DNA of 34,360 nucleotides. Origin: Schoenoplectus triqueter (Eukaryota; Streptophyta; Magnoliopsida; Poales; Cyperaceae). Below the pieces are notes generated by a model. That model worked only from the letters and a program-made list of their open reading frames with translations, searched no databases and was not told the DNA's origin. The stretch is taken from assembly GCA_964058805.1 (NCBI GenBank), contig CAXKVV010001580.1:1-34360 (forward strand). The letters run 5' to 3'. This document shows, piece by piece, positions 8,791-21,121 of this stretch. The position numbers and the translations under genes were made by a program. Position 1 is the stretch's first letter. The number at the start of each line of letters is the position of its first letter.

Positions 8791-11700
8791 GACTTTTTAG
8801 GCTTCTCCTCATGTCTTCTCCCGACTCAAATGTCATATGGCTAAACCCAACTTACCTCACATCTTTCCTATTCGAATTGGAAACAAGTCCTCCGCATGGC
8901 AGAAATGAGCTTCACGCACCGTACACCTTTGAATTATAGGGGTGTTTTTTGAGATTAAGTTTGCACGAATCTCAAAATAAATCTAACGGACAAAAGATGA
9001 TATGAATTCATTCGAGGTCCCTCTCGATGTCTCCTTCTCCTCTTATGAAATCTTAAAATTCATCTTTTATTTTCGCTCCATACATGTCCAAATAAAATGA
9101 TCGAGACAAGGTCCCTGCTTGAATCTCCATTTAGTTCTTTTGTGACAAGCTCCCTGCTTTAAATCTTTTGCATATATGAATGATTTCTGAATAAAAAATT
9201 TTGAGCCTTTGAGCCTGAACTTCTCCTCCCCTCATTAATTGATTTGATCAACAATGTTAATTGAACAATTGTCCAGTTATAAGTGATAACTAATTGGTAA
9301 GTTTAAAAAAAAAATCAGTTTTCAAGCCTAAATGTGAAGAACGAGAGAATATGAACAGGGAATGGAGAAAGAAACAATACAAGAGGTGGAGCGAGGTGCT
9401 TTTGTAAAAGATCTGGCCTCTAGAATTTGAAGTGGGTGGAGATATGAACCTGAGGGGTCTTTGAAACGCGGAGAATTTGGGGGAGACGAGATACGAGGGA
9501 CAAGGTCAGAAGAAGTGAAAAAAGAAGGAAGGGGAGGGCAGCAAAGAGAAGTTATCAACCTATCAATCCAATCCGTTTATCTGAATTTTTATCAACGGTT
9601 AAGATTTGAAGGCACAATTGAGGCATGAAAAAATTAGGCACTTCAACCCTCCTATATTTTAAATTAGTAAACTAATTTATAAGAGAACTTTGTTGCGGAT
9701 TACATAATTTGAATAAAAGTTATTCAAATTAAAATTCAGTTTGTGAGTTTAAAAGATGTTACCCAAAAAAATACATAGCGCTCTTTCTATTCATAGATTT
9801 AATCGCAAAAACACGGATTATGTTGTTTAACAATCAACACTACAGTCACTACTTGACAGCATACTCCAAATTCTAAGGAACTCAATTACTGAATTACACT
9901 TGGGACTCGGCACAGTACGATGCTTGGATAGTCTTTAACGACACTCATCACTTATATAATATAAATTTTATTAATTTTTATGCCAAGAGTTCATATTAAA
10001 AATTCTTAAAATTTCAAAAAGAAAAAATAATGAATGTTAGAATCTGTTTTCTTGGATGATTCACATCCTCGGATGAGGTGTTGATGAGCACTTTGAACTA
10101 TCCATGTGGCTGATGACGTAATGTATTGTGCAGCGTGAAGTGACAACCGTCTGATACACAAAACATTGATGAAGTACAAATCTCGACACCGTCACTCTAA
10201 GCTGCATTATGCGGAAGTAATACACAAATTGTGGTATTTTGCATTTAAACCGTCCAATCAGTAATTAATGTTTATGATATAATAGTAGCTCCATCCATCA
10301 TAATAACCCCCATAACCATTATGATTTAATTTAATGGTTCAGATTAATATCATCAAACTCTGCACGAAAATTTCTCTCCAAAATACAAGCACACATTGGA
10401 AGTTGGAAGCCACTTTTAATAAGTTAACAGCTAGAGATTTTGAATCCTCTGTAGCATTGAGGTGCAGAGTGGAGTTCTATATTTTCCAAAATATTTGAAT
10501 TCTCCAATCATAATGCAACTCCCTAAAACAAAATTCTTGGGCCCATGTGTAAGTGGTGATGGATAAAATAGAGGTATATAGCAAGGGTATTGCATCAGTG
10601 CCATTTTATTTTATGCTCTCTGCATTATTGAGCCAAATTTGTTGTACGTATTATGTACTCGTTCTGTTTTTTAAGAATGAAATGGGAAATACAATCAATT
10701 TATATTTTTAAAATATATATTCATGTTTTCTATTTTTAAGAATTTTAAAAAGATATGTTTGGAAATTATGTAAAGATCGCTTGTTAATAGTTTTTATCGG
10801 GTCCTCATACTTGATTAATTCGCTGAGAACAAAGGTATCGTAGAATGACAACATCATACATTTCACTAATTTTCGCCCTTTAATCATACGGTCCGTTAAA
10901 GTTTATAATTTTTTTTTAACATTCTTATAAAAAAAAATACAAATATAGTAACTGCGTTTTTTTAATATTAATTGAGTAATTATAGTACATCCAATATTTG
11001 CGGTACATTTTTCTAAAAAAATAATGGAATTTCAAAATTATAGATGTGTTCTTAACAACTTAGAATGCGTAACAAAAAATTTAATCAATTTGAAAGAGAT
11101 TTTAGCTCTCGTTACAAAGTAATATAATTTTAAAGGTGAAGTTTCAATAACATTATATATAGTGACTGACTGATTAATCTCTAAACATTCAAACTTAATA
11201 TACATAGGCAGTCAGTATTGTTTTGCTCAAATGAAAAAGACGCGAAACGATGTGATTTCTTTCAGAACCTCTTAGCTTTGTGTATGGTTCGTAAAAGACA
11301 TTTCAAATTTATTCTTGTTAGTTTATCATAGCAAAGTTATGACAATGATGTGATGTGAATTTGATTGTAGGGTATAAAATAATCCATGACTATTTGGTCA
11401 TGTATTGTGGAACATTTGTCGTTGGAAGAAAAAGCAATGATCATCAATGAGCATTTAAGGGTCGCATTAATTTTTGGCTTCCCTTCTTGTCTCTTTCTTT
11501 TTTTCTACCACATTCTTCTGAGCACATAAAGCACAAACGAAAGAGTTAGGACACTGGCCTCTTTTCAATTACAAATACTTTCATGTGAAACGGAAATCAA
11601 CCAAACATCATATCTTTGGTTCATTTTATCTCTTTCCATGTGTATAACATGATTTCATCTCCAAAATTAGGAACTGTTAGGCACAAACAAAATTGGAGCA

Positions 11701-12293
11701 GGTCAAAAGAAAAAAAGAAAAGAAAAAAGAAATACAGAATACTCTACAACTTTAATTTTTGCTGCAATTGTGTATATTTATGTTATACCCGCTAACGAAT
11801 TTTGTTAATAAAAATGGGAGGAAACTGGGACCAATTAGTCCTATTTGTAATAGGACTGGTGGATGGAAACACTCCAATTATTTTGAATATACAAATGTTT
11901 TATGATTGCATAAAGAAAAAGTAATTTCAGTGAAGTTTGTAAAACTATTTTCAAGATTCTCATGTCGGCTATGCACATGATAAATTTGATTCACTGATCA
12001 TGATATATTTGTCGAGCAACTTTTTTTCACATTATTAAGTTTCATTTTTCTAAAATTGTTTTATATCAATTTCTTACATCTGCTTCCAAACTCATGGGGT
12101 TGGGCACTTCACCTTCAAATTTCGGGGAATCAATTTCACACAATAGGATTGAACAATGTCTCTTAATTTTACTTCGTGATTATTATCAATTATTTTTCAT
12201 TTTCATTCTAATATTTCTTTTTCGTTGAGTAATTTGTTTTTATAAAAGATAAAGATGTTCAAAATGAATTAATTTGTTGCGTGAATTTTTCAG
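8791..12293. other. 3.5-kb intergenic stretch, no supported gene
   Basis: I find no transposon with matching ends and flanks and no recognisable protein here. Points of note: a minus-strand open frame at 9328-9558 rich in Ser and Pro, listed separately as doubtful; an imperfect inverted repeat around 10115-10212 (GCAGC-GTGAAGTGAC against its complement, 12 of 15 bases); and a purine-rich run near 11705-11735. The remainder is AT-rich spacer. Confidence 0.5.
9328..9558 (-). other. Doubtful 76-codon open frame, possible gene fragment
   Basis: On the minus strand this stretch is pyrimidine-rich and less AT-rich than its surroundings. It reads as a frame with Ser/Pro-rich sequence such as RISSPPNSPRFKDPSGSY followed by LHPLQILEARSFTKAPRS. 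It could be a piece of a plant first exon or transit peptide, because codon composition differs from the neighbours, but I recognise no family. There is no matching exon nearby, and the frame starts and ends in low-complexity DNA. The alternative, a chance frame in a polypyrimidine tract, is at least as likely. Confidence 0.15.
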
Positions 12294-12488
12294 CAGAGGC
12301 AGTGTATGGCAGGGGGGACAGCTGACCCCCTGACTAGAAAAAAATTGCAAAAAACTCTTTATATTTATGTATATTTTCTGAAAAGAATTAGAAAAATAAG
12401 CTTACATTGAAGAAAAAAATAAAATTTATCCCCCTCTAATTTTTTTTTCATTATTGACCCCCTAAGCCAAAGTCCGGCCCCGCCTCTA
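12294..12488. mobile_element. hAT-like MITE with AGAGGCGG-type ends
   Basis: The left end is CAGAGGCAGTGTATGGCAGG. The right end read inward is TAGAGGCGGGGCCGGACTTT. AGAGGCGGAGC-type termini are common in plant hAT-derived MITEs. The runs 'gaccccctgactag' near the left and 'gaccccctaagcc' near the right are further family features. The middle is A-rich and non-coding. I could not find a convincing 8-bp duplication, so the call rests on the termini. The neighbouring CACTA element starts only 6 bases after its right end. Confidence 0.55.
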
Positions 12489-12493
12489 GAAAT

Positions 12494-13684
12494 CACTACA
12501 ACAAAAAAGGTATTTTGTAACGATTATTGATCAAGTTTAACAATAATTCCTAAACCATTATAGGTGAGCACGGGGGATGTTAGGAAAGACTCAAAATAAC
12601 CGTTTCCAAATCATAGGTGTTCGATTTTTATTTTAAATGAGCTTTGGCAACGATTTTAGAATCATCGTTGAAGGTCAATTATTTTTTAAATTATAACATT
12701 CTTGATCTAAGCAAATAGTAGATGATAATTAATATTAAAAGAAGACAAATTTAGTGAGAAGACAGATTGAGTAACTAAAGAACAATAACATGATATATTA
12801 TTCATTGTTTCAATAATTAATATGAATGAAATATAATTACTCATCCAATGAAAAAATTTTACTCAACAATACATACATCTAACTCATGTAATAATATTAA
12901 AATCTATACAATTTCTAAGAAAAAATCCAAAGAAAAAAATAGAAAAAATAAAAGTTAAAATTTTAAATGTGTTTTTGAGCTTGAAGATGAGCTTTTTGAC
13001 CCTGAAAATGGGTGTAATGGTGTAAACAGTTAACTTTGTAGATCACATTGTAAGCTTTCATAGCCGCATACACTCCTCAATTGGAGTTTTTTTATCAAAA
13101 ATTTAGATTGTTTAAAGTTGAGATAGTCATATTTCGGTTTTTATTTCATATGTCTCTCTTCTTCTTTCTTTCTTCTTTCTCTCTCTCCGTCTCCCATCTT
13201 TCTTTTTATATATGAAAATAAATGACAAGTAGTTGGTAATTTGTGAGATTTTAGTTTTTGAAATTTGATTTTTGAATCATTAGATTGAGATGAAAGAACA
13301 GTGAGATGGATAATCTGTGGAAGTAAATGTTTCTGATAGGAGCAAATATCATTGATCAAAATAGACGTCAGATCCAAAAAAGTAGCACAACTATTTAGCA
13401 ATGATTTCTTGAACGAACTGTTGCCAAATAGGCCATTTAACAACGATTCTAGACATATAATCATTGTTAAAGGCGGTATTTAATAATGATTCCTTTAAGG
13501 AACTGTTGCTAAATGGTTGGACTATTTTTTGATGTACTGAGAGTTTATTTTAATAATATTTTTATTACAAATCATTGTTAAAAGTTTTTTATATTATAAT
13601 GATGCCATTAAGCCATTTTAATAATGAATTTGATATATAACAATTGTTAAATGGGTATTGTCTTAGGTCATTTTGGTTGTAGTG
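12494..13684. mobile_element. Non-autonomous CACTA (En/Spm-type) element
   Basis: The element starts CACTACAACAAAAAAGG and ends TTTTGGTTGTAGTG, giving the CACTA...TAGTG termini of the superfamily. It is flanked by the 3-bp duplication AAT at 12491-12493 and 13685-13687. Both ends hold many short subterminal repeats in both orientations, of the type (A/C)ATTGTTAAA, TTTAACAATGATT and AACGATTNTAGA, as expected for TNPA-like binding sites. At 1191 bp it has no TNPD transposase; the 107-codon minus-strand frame at 13141-13464 runs through a polypyrimidine tract (about 13143-13205) and subterminal repeats and is not a recognisable protein. It would depend on an autonomous CACTA element elsewhere. 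Confidence 0.9.
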
Positions 13685-13797
13685 AATAATCTTTTCTTTT
13701 TTGAGAAATTATGCAGGATGTGAAAATTTTGCATGATAAAGCACTAATGTTAAAATCCAACGATTCGATATGAATAAATAGCTTTTCGATATGAATC

Positions 13798-13869
13798 ATG
13801 AAGATATATCGGAGAGGTTGTGAATCGTATTAAATGAAGATATATCGAAGAGGTTGTGAATCATACATG
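13798..13869 (+). repeat. 36-bp tandem duplication (two copies)
   Basis: The unit starting ATGAAGATATATCGGAGAGG at 13798 recurs at 13834 with a G-to-A change (TCGAAGAGG) and further differences toward its end. The period is 36 bp. Two copies only, so slippage or unequal exchange is the simplest explanation. Confidence 0.8.
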
Positions 13870-15240
13870 TCGTTTGTGATTCACGATTCAAAAAATATTC
13901 GTGATTCAGGATTTCAAACTATTAAATTCTAACAATGAAAATTAAATTCAGCTATCTCGTACCTAGTTTTTTTCTTTGTGCAAAGCTTCTCTATATTCTC
14001 CGTCATTTCGATAGCAAACTTTAGCCCGTCGAGCGAGGGAGAACGAGCAGGATCGATAAAGAAAAAAGAGAACCAAATTGATGGAGACAGAAAGCGAACA
14101 AGAGCAACAAATGTTGTAATCGAATAGAGAAGAAAGGAATTTAAAGTCATATATGTGGATAGATTTGGTTCATAAATTATTAATAAAATTAATTTAAATT
14201 ATTAGTATAGTTCATGGTGAGCCAAAGTGAGTTTAGGGCTCTTGCAAGATGTCTTTTGAGTTGAATATTCAATATTTTGATTAAAAATTAGATATATTTT
14301 ATTTGACTTTTTATCTAGTATGTTTTCAAAAATATGATCCATAATCATTAATCTTTATTCTAACTATATAAATAATTACATACGGATGCAACTAAAAATA
14401 TTCTCATTTATGATAAATAATTAGTGATCAGAGAGAATATTGAATAGAACTGAAATAATTTATCTAATCTATTAGTTAAATATAATTTATCTTTATTGAA
14501 TTTATATACATTATATATGGTTTAATTCCTAGCTCAAATAATAAAATACTTTTCATTAATATTTAAGTTATCATGCTAGTTTGCTTATTATACTTGTATG
14601 TATCATTTACACGGTGCACATGATGTTATTGTATAATATAAATATGATAGAAAGTTATATTATAATAAATTTTCAATAAATTTTTCACTAATTTTAATAT
14701 TTTACACGATATATGATACACGATATAATATGAAATACAATGATTCACGATACAATCTACGATTTAACAACATCGTGATAAAATAATTAACAATTCAAGC
14801 TCATCATGTAAAGAAAAATTTAACAATTTTCAAAGTTCAAACTCATGAACTTTGATGAGCTTAAAGTAGTATTAAAGTTTCTCACAAATGTCACATACAA
14901 AAAACTTGTACTAATATGTTTTTTGTAACCATCCACGCTATTAATTTACAATCAGAAAAACAATGCCCTGCAATTGTTAAAGATGCACAAGCGAAATGAA
15001 CTAGTCTAAACACATAATTTATGCGCACCAACCTAAATTAAGCTTAGTACAGATAGACATCAACTTAAATTGATACGTAACATCAGTAACCTAGAATTAA
15101 CTCGAATCCACACTTAATCAATCTAAGAAAATATCCAACTTGAAAGAGACCCCAACTTATTTGATCTGATTCCTGTAGTTTTTTACTTCAATCACTAGAG
15201 CTTGTTTTTTTTAGAACACAATACAATAACATGATATAAG

Positions 15241-15336
15241 AAGCAGGTGAATTTTCAATGAACTCTCAAACTATTTTTCTATAACATAATATGAAAAACA
15301 AGTGGATTTCAATGAACTCTCAAACTATTTCTCTAT
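15241..15336 (+). repeat. Imperfect direct repeat of about 40 bp
   Basis: 'caatgaactctcaaactatt' (about 15258-15277) recurs about 54 bases later (about 15312-15331), with related bases on both sides (aagcaggtgaatttt / aacaagtggattt). It looks like a simple local duplication with no coding meaning. Confidence 0.7.
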
Positions 15337-15928
15337 TAAACTTCAATGAAATTACAACTACTATCTTCTCTTACACACTATATTTATATTTTTTTTCTCT
15401 TTTGTCTTTTATCTTCACTTAGTATACTATCCCTATTTATATTGATCAGTGTCTCATATAAAATTAACACAAAATCCTGAAATATTCGTTATTCTATTTA
15501 TATGTCCTAACATTTTAAACATAATATCTCAATCATTTCTCATGCTAATTGTATGCCTTAACACAAACAATATTACATTTCCGTTTCTCTTCACTCTCTT
15601 TCTAGATTTTATTAATATTTTATAAAATTTATTGATTCTTTTTAGATCTCAAGACTTGAAAATTACTGAAAATTCGTCTCTGTGCGCATGCCAACTAAAA
15701 ACAGAGGAAAAGCCAAATACACGGTAAAAATTGTAGTGCAATAGTTTTATACCAGAATATATTAGAGCAAATAATTTAAGAGTTTCAGACAACAACATTC
15801 TATAACTTACTCTAAAATTGTCAGAAATTTTATAAAATAGAAATGCTACTGCCTCCTATAAAATAATTTTCAACGTACCCATTCAAACTTCCAGAATAAC
15901 TAATTGTCCCATTAAAACATATAAATAA

Positions 15929-16047
15929 CGCAAATGATCTAGTAGCTCAAGTGGTAGCTAACTATGATGACTTTAAAGAGATTATAAATTCAAACACTCA
16001 TAGACACAAAATGAAATTTGTGAGCTAAACTCTCATCTTTCTCTCCA
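15929..16047 (+). mobile_element. tRNA-derived SINE, copy 2
   Basis: A tRNA-like head carries a box A match TAGCTCAAGTGG (about 15943-15954), followed by a box B-like 'aaattcaaacactc' about 45 bases on. A non-tRNA body shared with 8000-8105 follows and ends in a short A-rich tail. AAAACATATAAATAA (15914-15928) and AAAAGATATAATTAA (16048-16062) match at 13 of 15 positions and are the probable target duplication. Spacing of the boxes fits an internal pol III promoter. The box B is degenerate, so it is probably inactive. Confidence 0.7.
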
Positions 16048-16515
16048 AAAAGATATAATTAAGTTATTTCCCCATTAAAATTAGAATTTATTTCTGTTAT
16101 CCCCTTCTTCATTTATTTTATTAACAATTCCTCACTAAAAGCAAAATTGCCCAATTTCCCCTTTGTCTAATCTAAAACCAAATCATTTTAATATATTATT
16201 TGTCAAAACCAACCAATTCAAAAAACCCATTCTCTCTACTACTTAGATTATTTGTTTCCTTTTTTTTTTTGGCTATTCTCAAACGCGTCCATGATATATC
16301 AACCATATTTATTTACTTGATTTAGTTTGGTAATATATCCTAAGAGTTTGCTTTGGATAGGAGTGCTTGAAAAATAATAATTCATGTTTCTGAATTATGA
16401 TTTAGGAGTTAGGATCTAGTAGTAGAGTTATAGACTTTAGGTTCTTAGATTTTTAAAATTTTAGGATTTAAAATTTAGAATTTAGAAATAAGTTTTATAA
16501 TAGAAATTTATTGTT

Positions 16516-16543
16516 CTACTACTACTACTACTATTACTATTAC

Positions 16544-16582
<39 letters not shown>

Positions 16583-16650
16583 CATTTTTATTTATTTATT
16601 TATTTTATTATTATTATTATTATTATTTTCATCATCCTCATTATTATCAT
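16516..16650 (+). repeat. TAC/TAT trinucleotide microsatellite
   Basis: (CTA)n changes into a long run of (TTA)n, followed by (ATTT)n and a second (TTA)n run. Such compound arrays are commonly length-polymorphic. Confidence 0.95.
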
Positions 16651-17608
16651 TAATATTTAAGATCTTTAATCTTATATTTTCCGATTGAGTTTTATTTTTA
16701 GCCTACCTCAATTTATTTGAGATTAAAGATTTTATTGTTGTATTATAATCTTAGTATGATGCCTTATTTTGTATGAGAAGTATGATGTCTTATTTAAAGA
16801 GGCCAACTGTAAGTAGCATTCAGTTCTTTAACTTTGACTATACTTGTTATAACTTTTTTATTTTATTATTATCATTTAGTATATCGTTTGAGAACTTGTT
16901 TCGTCAGAATATTTACAATTTGTATGTCAGCAATGGCCTAATAGTGTCGTACAACATTTCAAAGGTACCATAAGATGGAAAAGGCGAGGCCGAGGCGCTA
17001 TAAAAAGCAAAAGGTCACGATAAGGACGAATAAAGCAGTGGTGGGTTGTTTTATAATTTGATAGGTAGATGGATAGATATCATATTAGTATCGTGTGCGT
17101 TATAACGATCATATTTTTTAAAAATATAAAAAATTATATCCTCATATAAAAAAAAAGAAATAAAAATAAATATAATTTAGTAATTAATATAAATTTCAAT
17201 TATGAATACATAATTAATATAAAATAAATATAGAATTTGAGAGCAAAGTTGATATGTAGAATTTAAGGAAAGTTAAAATTCATAATTAATGATAATCTAA
17301 GAAAAAAAGGAAATAAAATAAGACAATTGTACTCTTAAATTATATAGTATTTTGTGTAACAATCAAAATTGAGAGAAAATTATAACTTCAACACAAGTGA
17401 TCATAGAGATGGTAATATCATTTGATGAATAACTCAATTCAATGACTGATATTAGTTCTAAAAATTTAATAAAAAATCTTAACTTTTACAGGATCATAGC
17501 ATTTACGTGCTTAATAAAGTGTAAAGATAAAAGTAAAAGAACAGGGAAAATCTATGACAGTAAAAGCGCATCCTTTTGTTCACTTAGTCACATACAATAG
17601 GTATACAC
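16651..17608. other. AT-rich spacer, no gene seen
   Basis: No gene or bounded repeat seen. A short GC-richer patch at 16978-17040 (GGCGAGGCCGAGGCGC followed by CTATAAAAAG) resembles a core promoter by chance or as a remnant. No reading frame follows it. Confidence 0.5.
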
Positions 17609-18409
17609 TAGGGACTTGTTAACGGGGCAGTTCGGGACGGGACAATCCAAACCCTCCGGCTATGGGTGAGGACGATGGGTCACGGGTGAGGACAGATGGA
17701 GCGTGATGGGAATGGTCAAAATATAAAAAATCCCGATCTGATCCGTGCTGGACCCCCACGGATAAGATCCTCATGGATCAGGATGGGTGGCCCAAAGGAC
17801 GAGGGTTGGAGATGGATCTGTTTTTTTTTTAATTTCATAAAAAAAATAAACCACAAAAAAACTCTAAACATTTCAGAAAATTGCAGAAAATTTCAAAAAA
17901 AATCAGAAATTTTCCAAAAAAAACAATACAAGTTATAATAATTTTAATCATGATGTTTTATATACAATTTTTAAATAATTTAGTTTTATTAATTCTAATT
18001 ATTTAAAAAAAATAAATAAATTTTGAAAAGTTTCAAATAATTCTAAAAATATAAAAAAAATTAAAGCCAAAAAAAATATATCATAACTTTTAAAATAATT
18101 AATTTAAACTAATTCAGTTTTATATTATTAATTGTTTTAAAATCAAGCAATATTAAAAATTAAAAACTATTAAAATTTATGAAAATAATAAGCTCTAAAA
18201 TATGTTTTATATATATTTTTAACATTTATATCTATAAAAATTATAAGTTATCCTTATCCTTAATTTCGAATTTGAGACCAGCTATATAAAAAGAACATAA
18301 ACAGAGTTCTATTTATGTCAGTAATATTTAAAAAAATTACTTAACGAACAATCAAAAACTTAAAAATAGATGATAAGATTAAAAGGATTTATAAAAATTT
18401 ACTGAACAT

Positions 18410-19544
18410 CTAATAATCGTCATTCAAGTACCATAAATCATTATCTTCAAAGTTGATATCATATGCACCGTCGGAATCATCCGGACTGATACTCAAATTA
18501 CTGCCACTTTCTTGAGTTGGGACTGCGCGTATTATTGTCTTAAGTGTGATATCATATTGCATGCAATCTTCGACATGAATCCAACATTTCAAGCATATAA
18601 GTTTCTCTAAAAAAGACTTGCACCCGATTTGGTGCGTTTATCAACCAAAATCATTTTCGCCGAACTAAAACACGATTCAAAAAGAACTGTTGACACAGAA
18701 ATTATAAATGTATCATGAGCCATCATCACCAATGTTGGATAGGCAATTGCATCCCTCTTCCAGTAATTGAGAATGTCAATTTTATCGTCTTTCATGTTTC
18801 TCAAATAATTACTTAGTAATTTATTATTGTTAATTTATTGAGTTACAATACTTTCATTTACCCGCCACTCACTTAGCAATCCGGACACATTATTACTTCT
18901 ATTGGGATTAAAAAAATTATACATAATATTAGTGAGTAAACTATTTCATAAATACTATAAAAAAAATTTTTTCTATGCATACCTAGTGCTTTGATTGGAT
19001 AAAAAAGCTTGATTGATATTTTATCGAGAGTTATAAATGTTGAACATGTCATCCAATAGGTTAGTCACGCGAGCTTCCACCTTAGTATAAGGTGGACGTA
19101 GATTATTCTTATACCTATGAAACATAAGTATAGTATATTTCTTCTTGAACGATAAATGGAGACAGCTTACGATAATGGTCACGATGAAAAATTCCTCTCG
19201 ATATTTGAGAAATTTCTCTTTCATTGCATGTACGATTAAAAAAAAAGAAGGGTCATTATTTTTCACATCTTTCATCTCACGATAAACCTTGTAGAGGAAA
19301 AAAATAGAAAGAGGTTGATAGTTGAAGTTGAGGTTCATCAATTATTTTATAATGAGTAAATATTTGTTCAGGTTGAGATTGATAGTTAAGATCTTGTGGT
19401 AAGTTCCTTGAGGGTGAAGTGGAGGTTATTATATCGAAGATAGACTAGTTCAGAAGTATTTGCACTCGGACCTGATTAATAATTTTTATCAAAAATCTGC
19501 ACACTAAATCGAAGAAGAAAATCATCAACGGGAGGATTTGCCAT
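18410..19544 (-). pseudogene. hAT transposase pseudogene 1 (internally deleted, frameshifted)
   Basis: Reading leftward from an ATG at 19544, the start MANPPVDDFLLRFSVQIF matches the N-terminus of the second copy (MTNPSNLVDDF at 33070) and then hits a stop. Most of the middle, including any BED zinc finger and the catalytic core, is missing. At 19341-19021 comes a piece of the DUF4413-type region that precedes the dimerisation domain in plant hAT transposases (AMKEKFLKYREEF, then LHLSFKKKY). At 18804-18607 comes the hATC dimerisation domain (DILNYWKRDAIAYPTL, then VSTVLFESCFSSAK). After a frameshift the frame continues as EKLICLKCWIHVED and ends in an acidic tail (DDSDGAYDINFEDNDLW) at 18410. 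The order fits a RICESLEEPER/Ac-like transposase, which cuts and pastes DNA in the nucleus. This copy cannot be functional. Confidence 0.85.
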
Positions 19545-20270
19545 TTTTATAAAAAAAGAATAAAAAAATAAAATTTGATGAACAAAAAATATATAAAATG
19601 AATTTAATATAATTTAAATGAATTAAAACTATAAAAAAATTAACATTATGTAAATGAATTAAAACTATCAATAAAATTAAACTATAAATAAATAAAATGA
19701 ATTTAACATTCTAATATTCAAACAATGAAAGTAAATATAAATAAATTAAAATAATTAAAAAATAAAACTATAAATAAATAAATAAATAATTTAATATTCT
19801 AATATTCTAACAATAAAAGTAAATACAAATGAATTAAAACAACAAAAACTTCAAACTACAAATAAATAAATAAACGAATTTAACATAATGTTAATAAATG
19901 AAAACTAAAAATAAATAAAAAATGAATTTAATATAATGTAAATGATTTAAAATAATTAATAAATAAAAAATAAATTTAACATCCCACTATTCTATCAATT
20001 AAAGTAAATGTAAATAAATAAAAATAAATTTAACATAATTAAAATGAATTAAAACTAAAAATAAAATAAAACTAGAAATAAATAATAAATAAATTTATGT
20101 AAATGAATTAAAACTACAAATAAAAATAAATTTAAAATTCTAATATTCTAAAAATAAAATAATTCTAAATACATTATAACTATAAATGAAAAAAATTGAT
20201 CTTATTTCTACACATTAAAAACTATAATTAATTAAAAGTAAAAAAAATAACCACCAATGCTCCAAATATT
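19545..20270 (-). other. AT-rich leader of hAT element 1, probable former 5'UTR intron
   Basis: About 700 bp of near-pure A/T with repeated 'aaataaat' and 'atttaacattctaatattc' motifs lie directly upstream of the pseudogene start. The second element has a matching tract (33073-33569) bordered by good splice sites. Here the donor side is still similar, but the acceptor AG next to the ATG is lost (ATAAAAATGG instead of ATAGAAATG). Confidence 0.4.
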
Positions 20271-20545
20271 ATCGAAATTGAAAATACGGCATTGCATGAA
20301 ACATGATTTGATAAATTTGACAACACCTTCACTTCTTATCCAATAAAAAATAAATAACAATACTAGAAGTCTACAACTAAAGTTTTTTTTTATGTTTTTG
20401 ATTAGAATAATATACTAGAACTAATTTTTTTATATTTTCTAAATAAAATTATGAAAAATTGAGTATATAAGAAATTGAGAATGAGAGCTTAGAAAGAGAG
20501 AAATATTGAATGTTTGGTGTGATTTTGGATTAAAATGAGAGGGGA

Positions 20546-20554
20546 TATTTATAG
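20546..20554 (-). promoter_or_regulatory. TATA box of hAT element 1
   Basis: On the minus strand the sequence reads CTATAAATATCCCC. The same box, CTATAAATATCACCC, stands at the matching place in the second element (33804-33812). Conservation between two otherwise diverged copies supports a real transposase promoter, about 1.0 kb upstream of the ATG with an intron between them. Confidence 0.6.
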
Positions 20555-21121
20555 ATATTAATTTGTATATATTCTTTATATTTTTTATATTTTCTGATAT
20601 TATTTTTATTTTTTGTTAAATTTGGATAAAAGTAAAATTCATTTGAAATGAATTGGGTTTGATTTGAAACAAGTGGATTTGATTGAAAATAAAGCTCCAT
20701 TATTCAGTTTTGGGTTCTTGGGTCGAGCAACACACTCTTTCGGGTATCACGGGTTTGATCCTAGTTTCACGAGTCTGGTTCGAGTTTCATGAGTATCGGG
20801 TCTGATTTTCATGAGTCACCCGTCCGGGTAGGGGTATGTTCTAGTAGCGAGTTTGGGCAAGTTTGTAGCGGGTCTGGACGGGTAGGGGCGGGTTTGGCTG
20901 GTCCGGAGCGGGTTTGTAGTGTGTTAGATTTCAACGGATCACGGTTCAATACTGGACGAATTATAAGGGCTAATGTGAAATTTTTTAAATTCAATCATTG
21001 CTAGGACTAGACTTTTTCCTGTTCTGAGTTACCCACTGGTTTCAAACTGAACGGTTCGGAATGGATAAGGGACACAGATTTACGAGGACCGATCTAACCT
21101 GAAGATATTTTCAAAACTCTA

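Larger units (their letters stand above)
13688..15928. other. Intergenic DNA with short local duplications, no gene seen
   Basis: No coding region is supported. A 73-codon minus-strand frame (13929-14150) covers a patch that is less AT-rich but shows no motif. Repeated variants of 'cgattcgatatgaat', 'gattcacgattca' and 'acgatatatgatacacgat' occur at 13759-13905 and 14703-14775. They suggest remnants of one decayed repeat whose borders I cannot define. Confidence 0.45.
17609..21121 (-). mobile_element. Decayed hAT element 1 with transposase remnants
   Basis: The left end TAGGGACTTGTTAACGGGGC (from 17609) and the right end, read inward TAGAGTTTTGAAAATATC (to 21121), resemble the TAGAGTATTGAAA ends of the related elements at 28184 and 30365. 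GC-rich subterminal regions lie at both ends (17625-17820 and 20720-21110), including CTGGACCCCCACGG shared with the other two elements. Between them, on the minus strand, lie a TATA box, an AT-rich leader and a broken transposase. No convincing 8-bp target duplication was found, so the exact borders are provisional. At 3.5 kb it is close in size to the element at 30365-34208. Confidence 0.75.

Noticed and set aside
13141..13464. 107-codon minus-strand frame
   Set aside because: It lies wholly inside the CACTA element, across a polypyrimidine tract and subterminal repeats, and has no domain.
20789..21004. Overlapping frames on both strands with Gly/Ser/Val or Pro-rich repeats
   Set aside because: They read the GC-rich subterminal repeats of hAT element 1.
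17609..21121. Target duplication for hAT element 1 (GTATACAC at left, TTATACAG about 16 bp beyond the right end)
   Set aside because: Only 6 of 8 bases match and the right octamer does not abut the inferred terminus, so I do not claim it.
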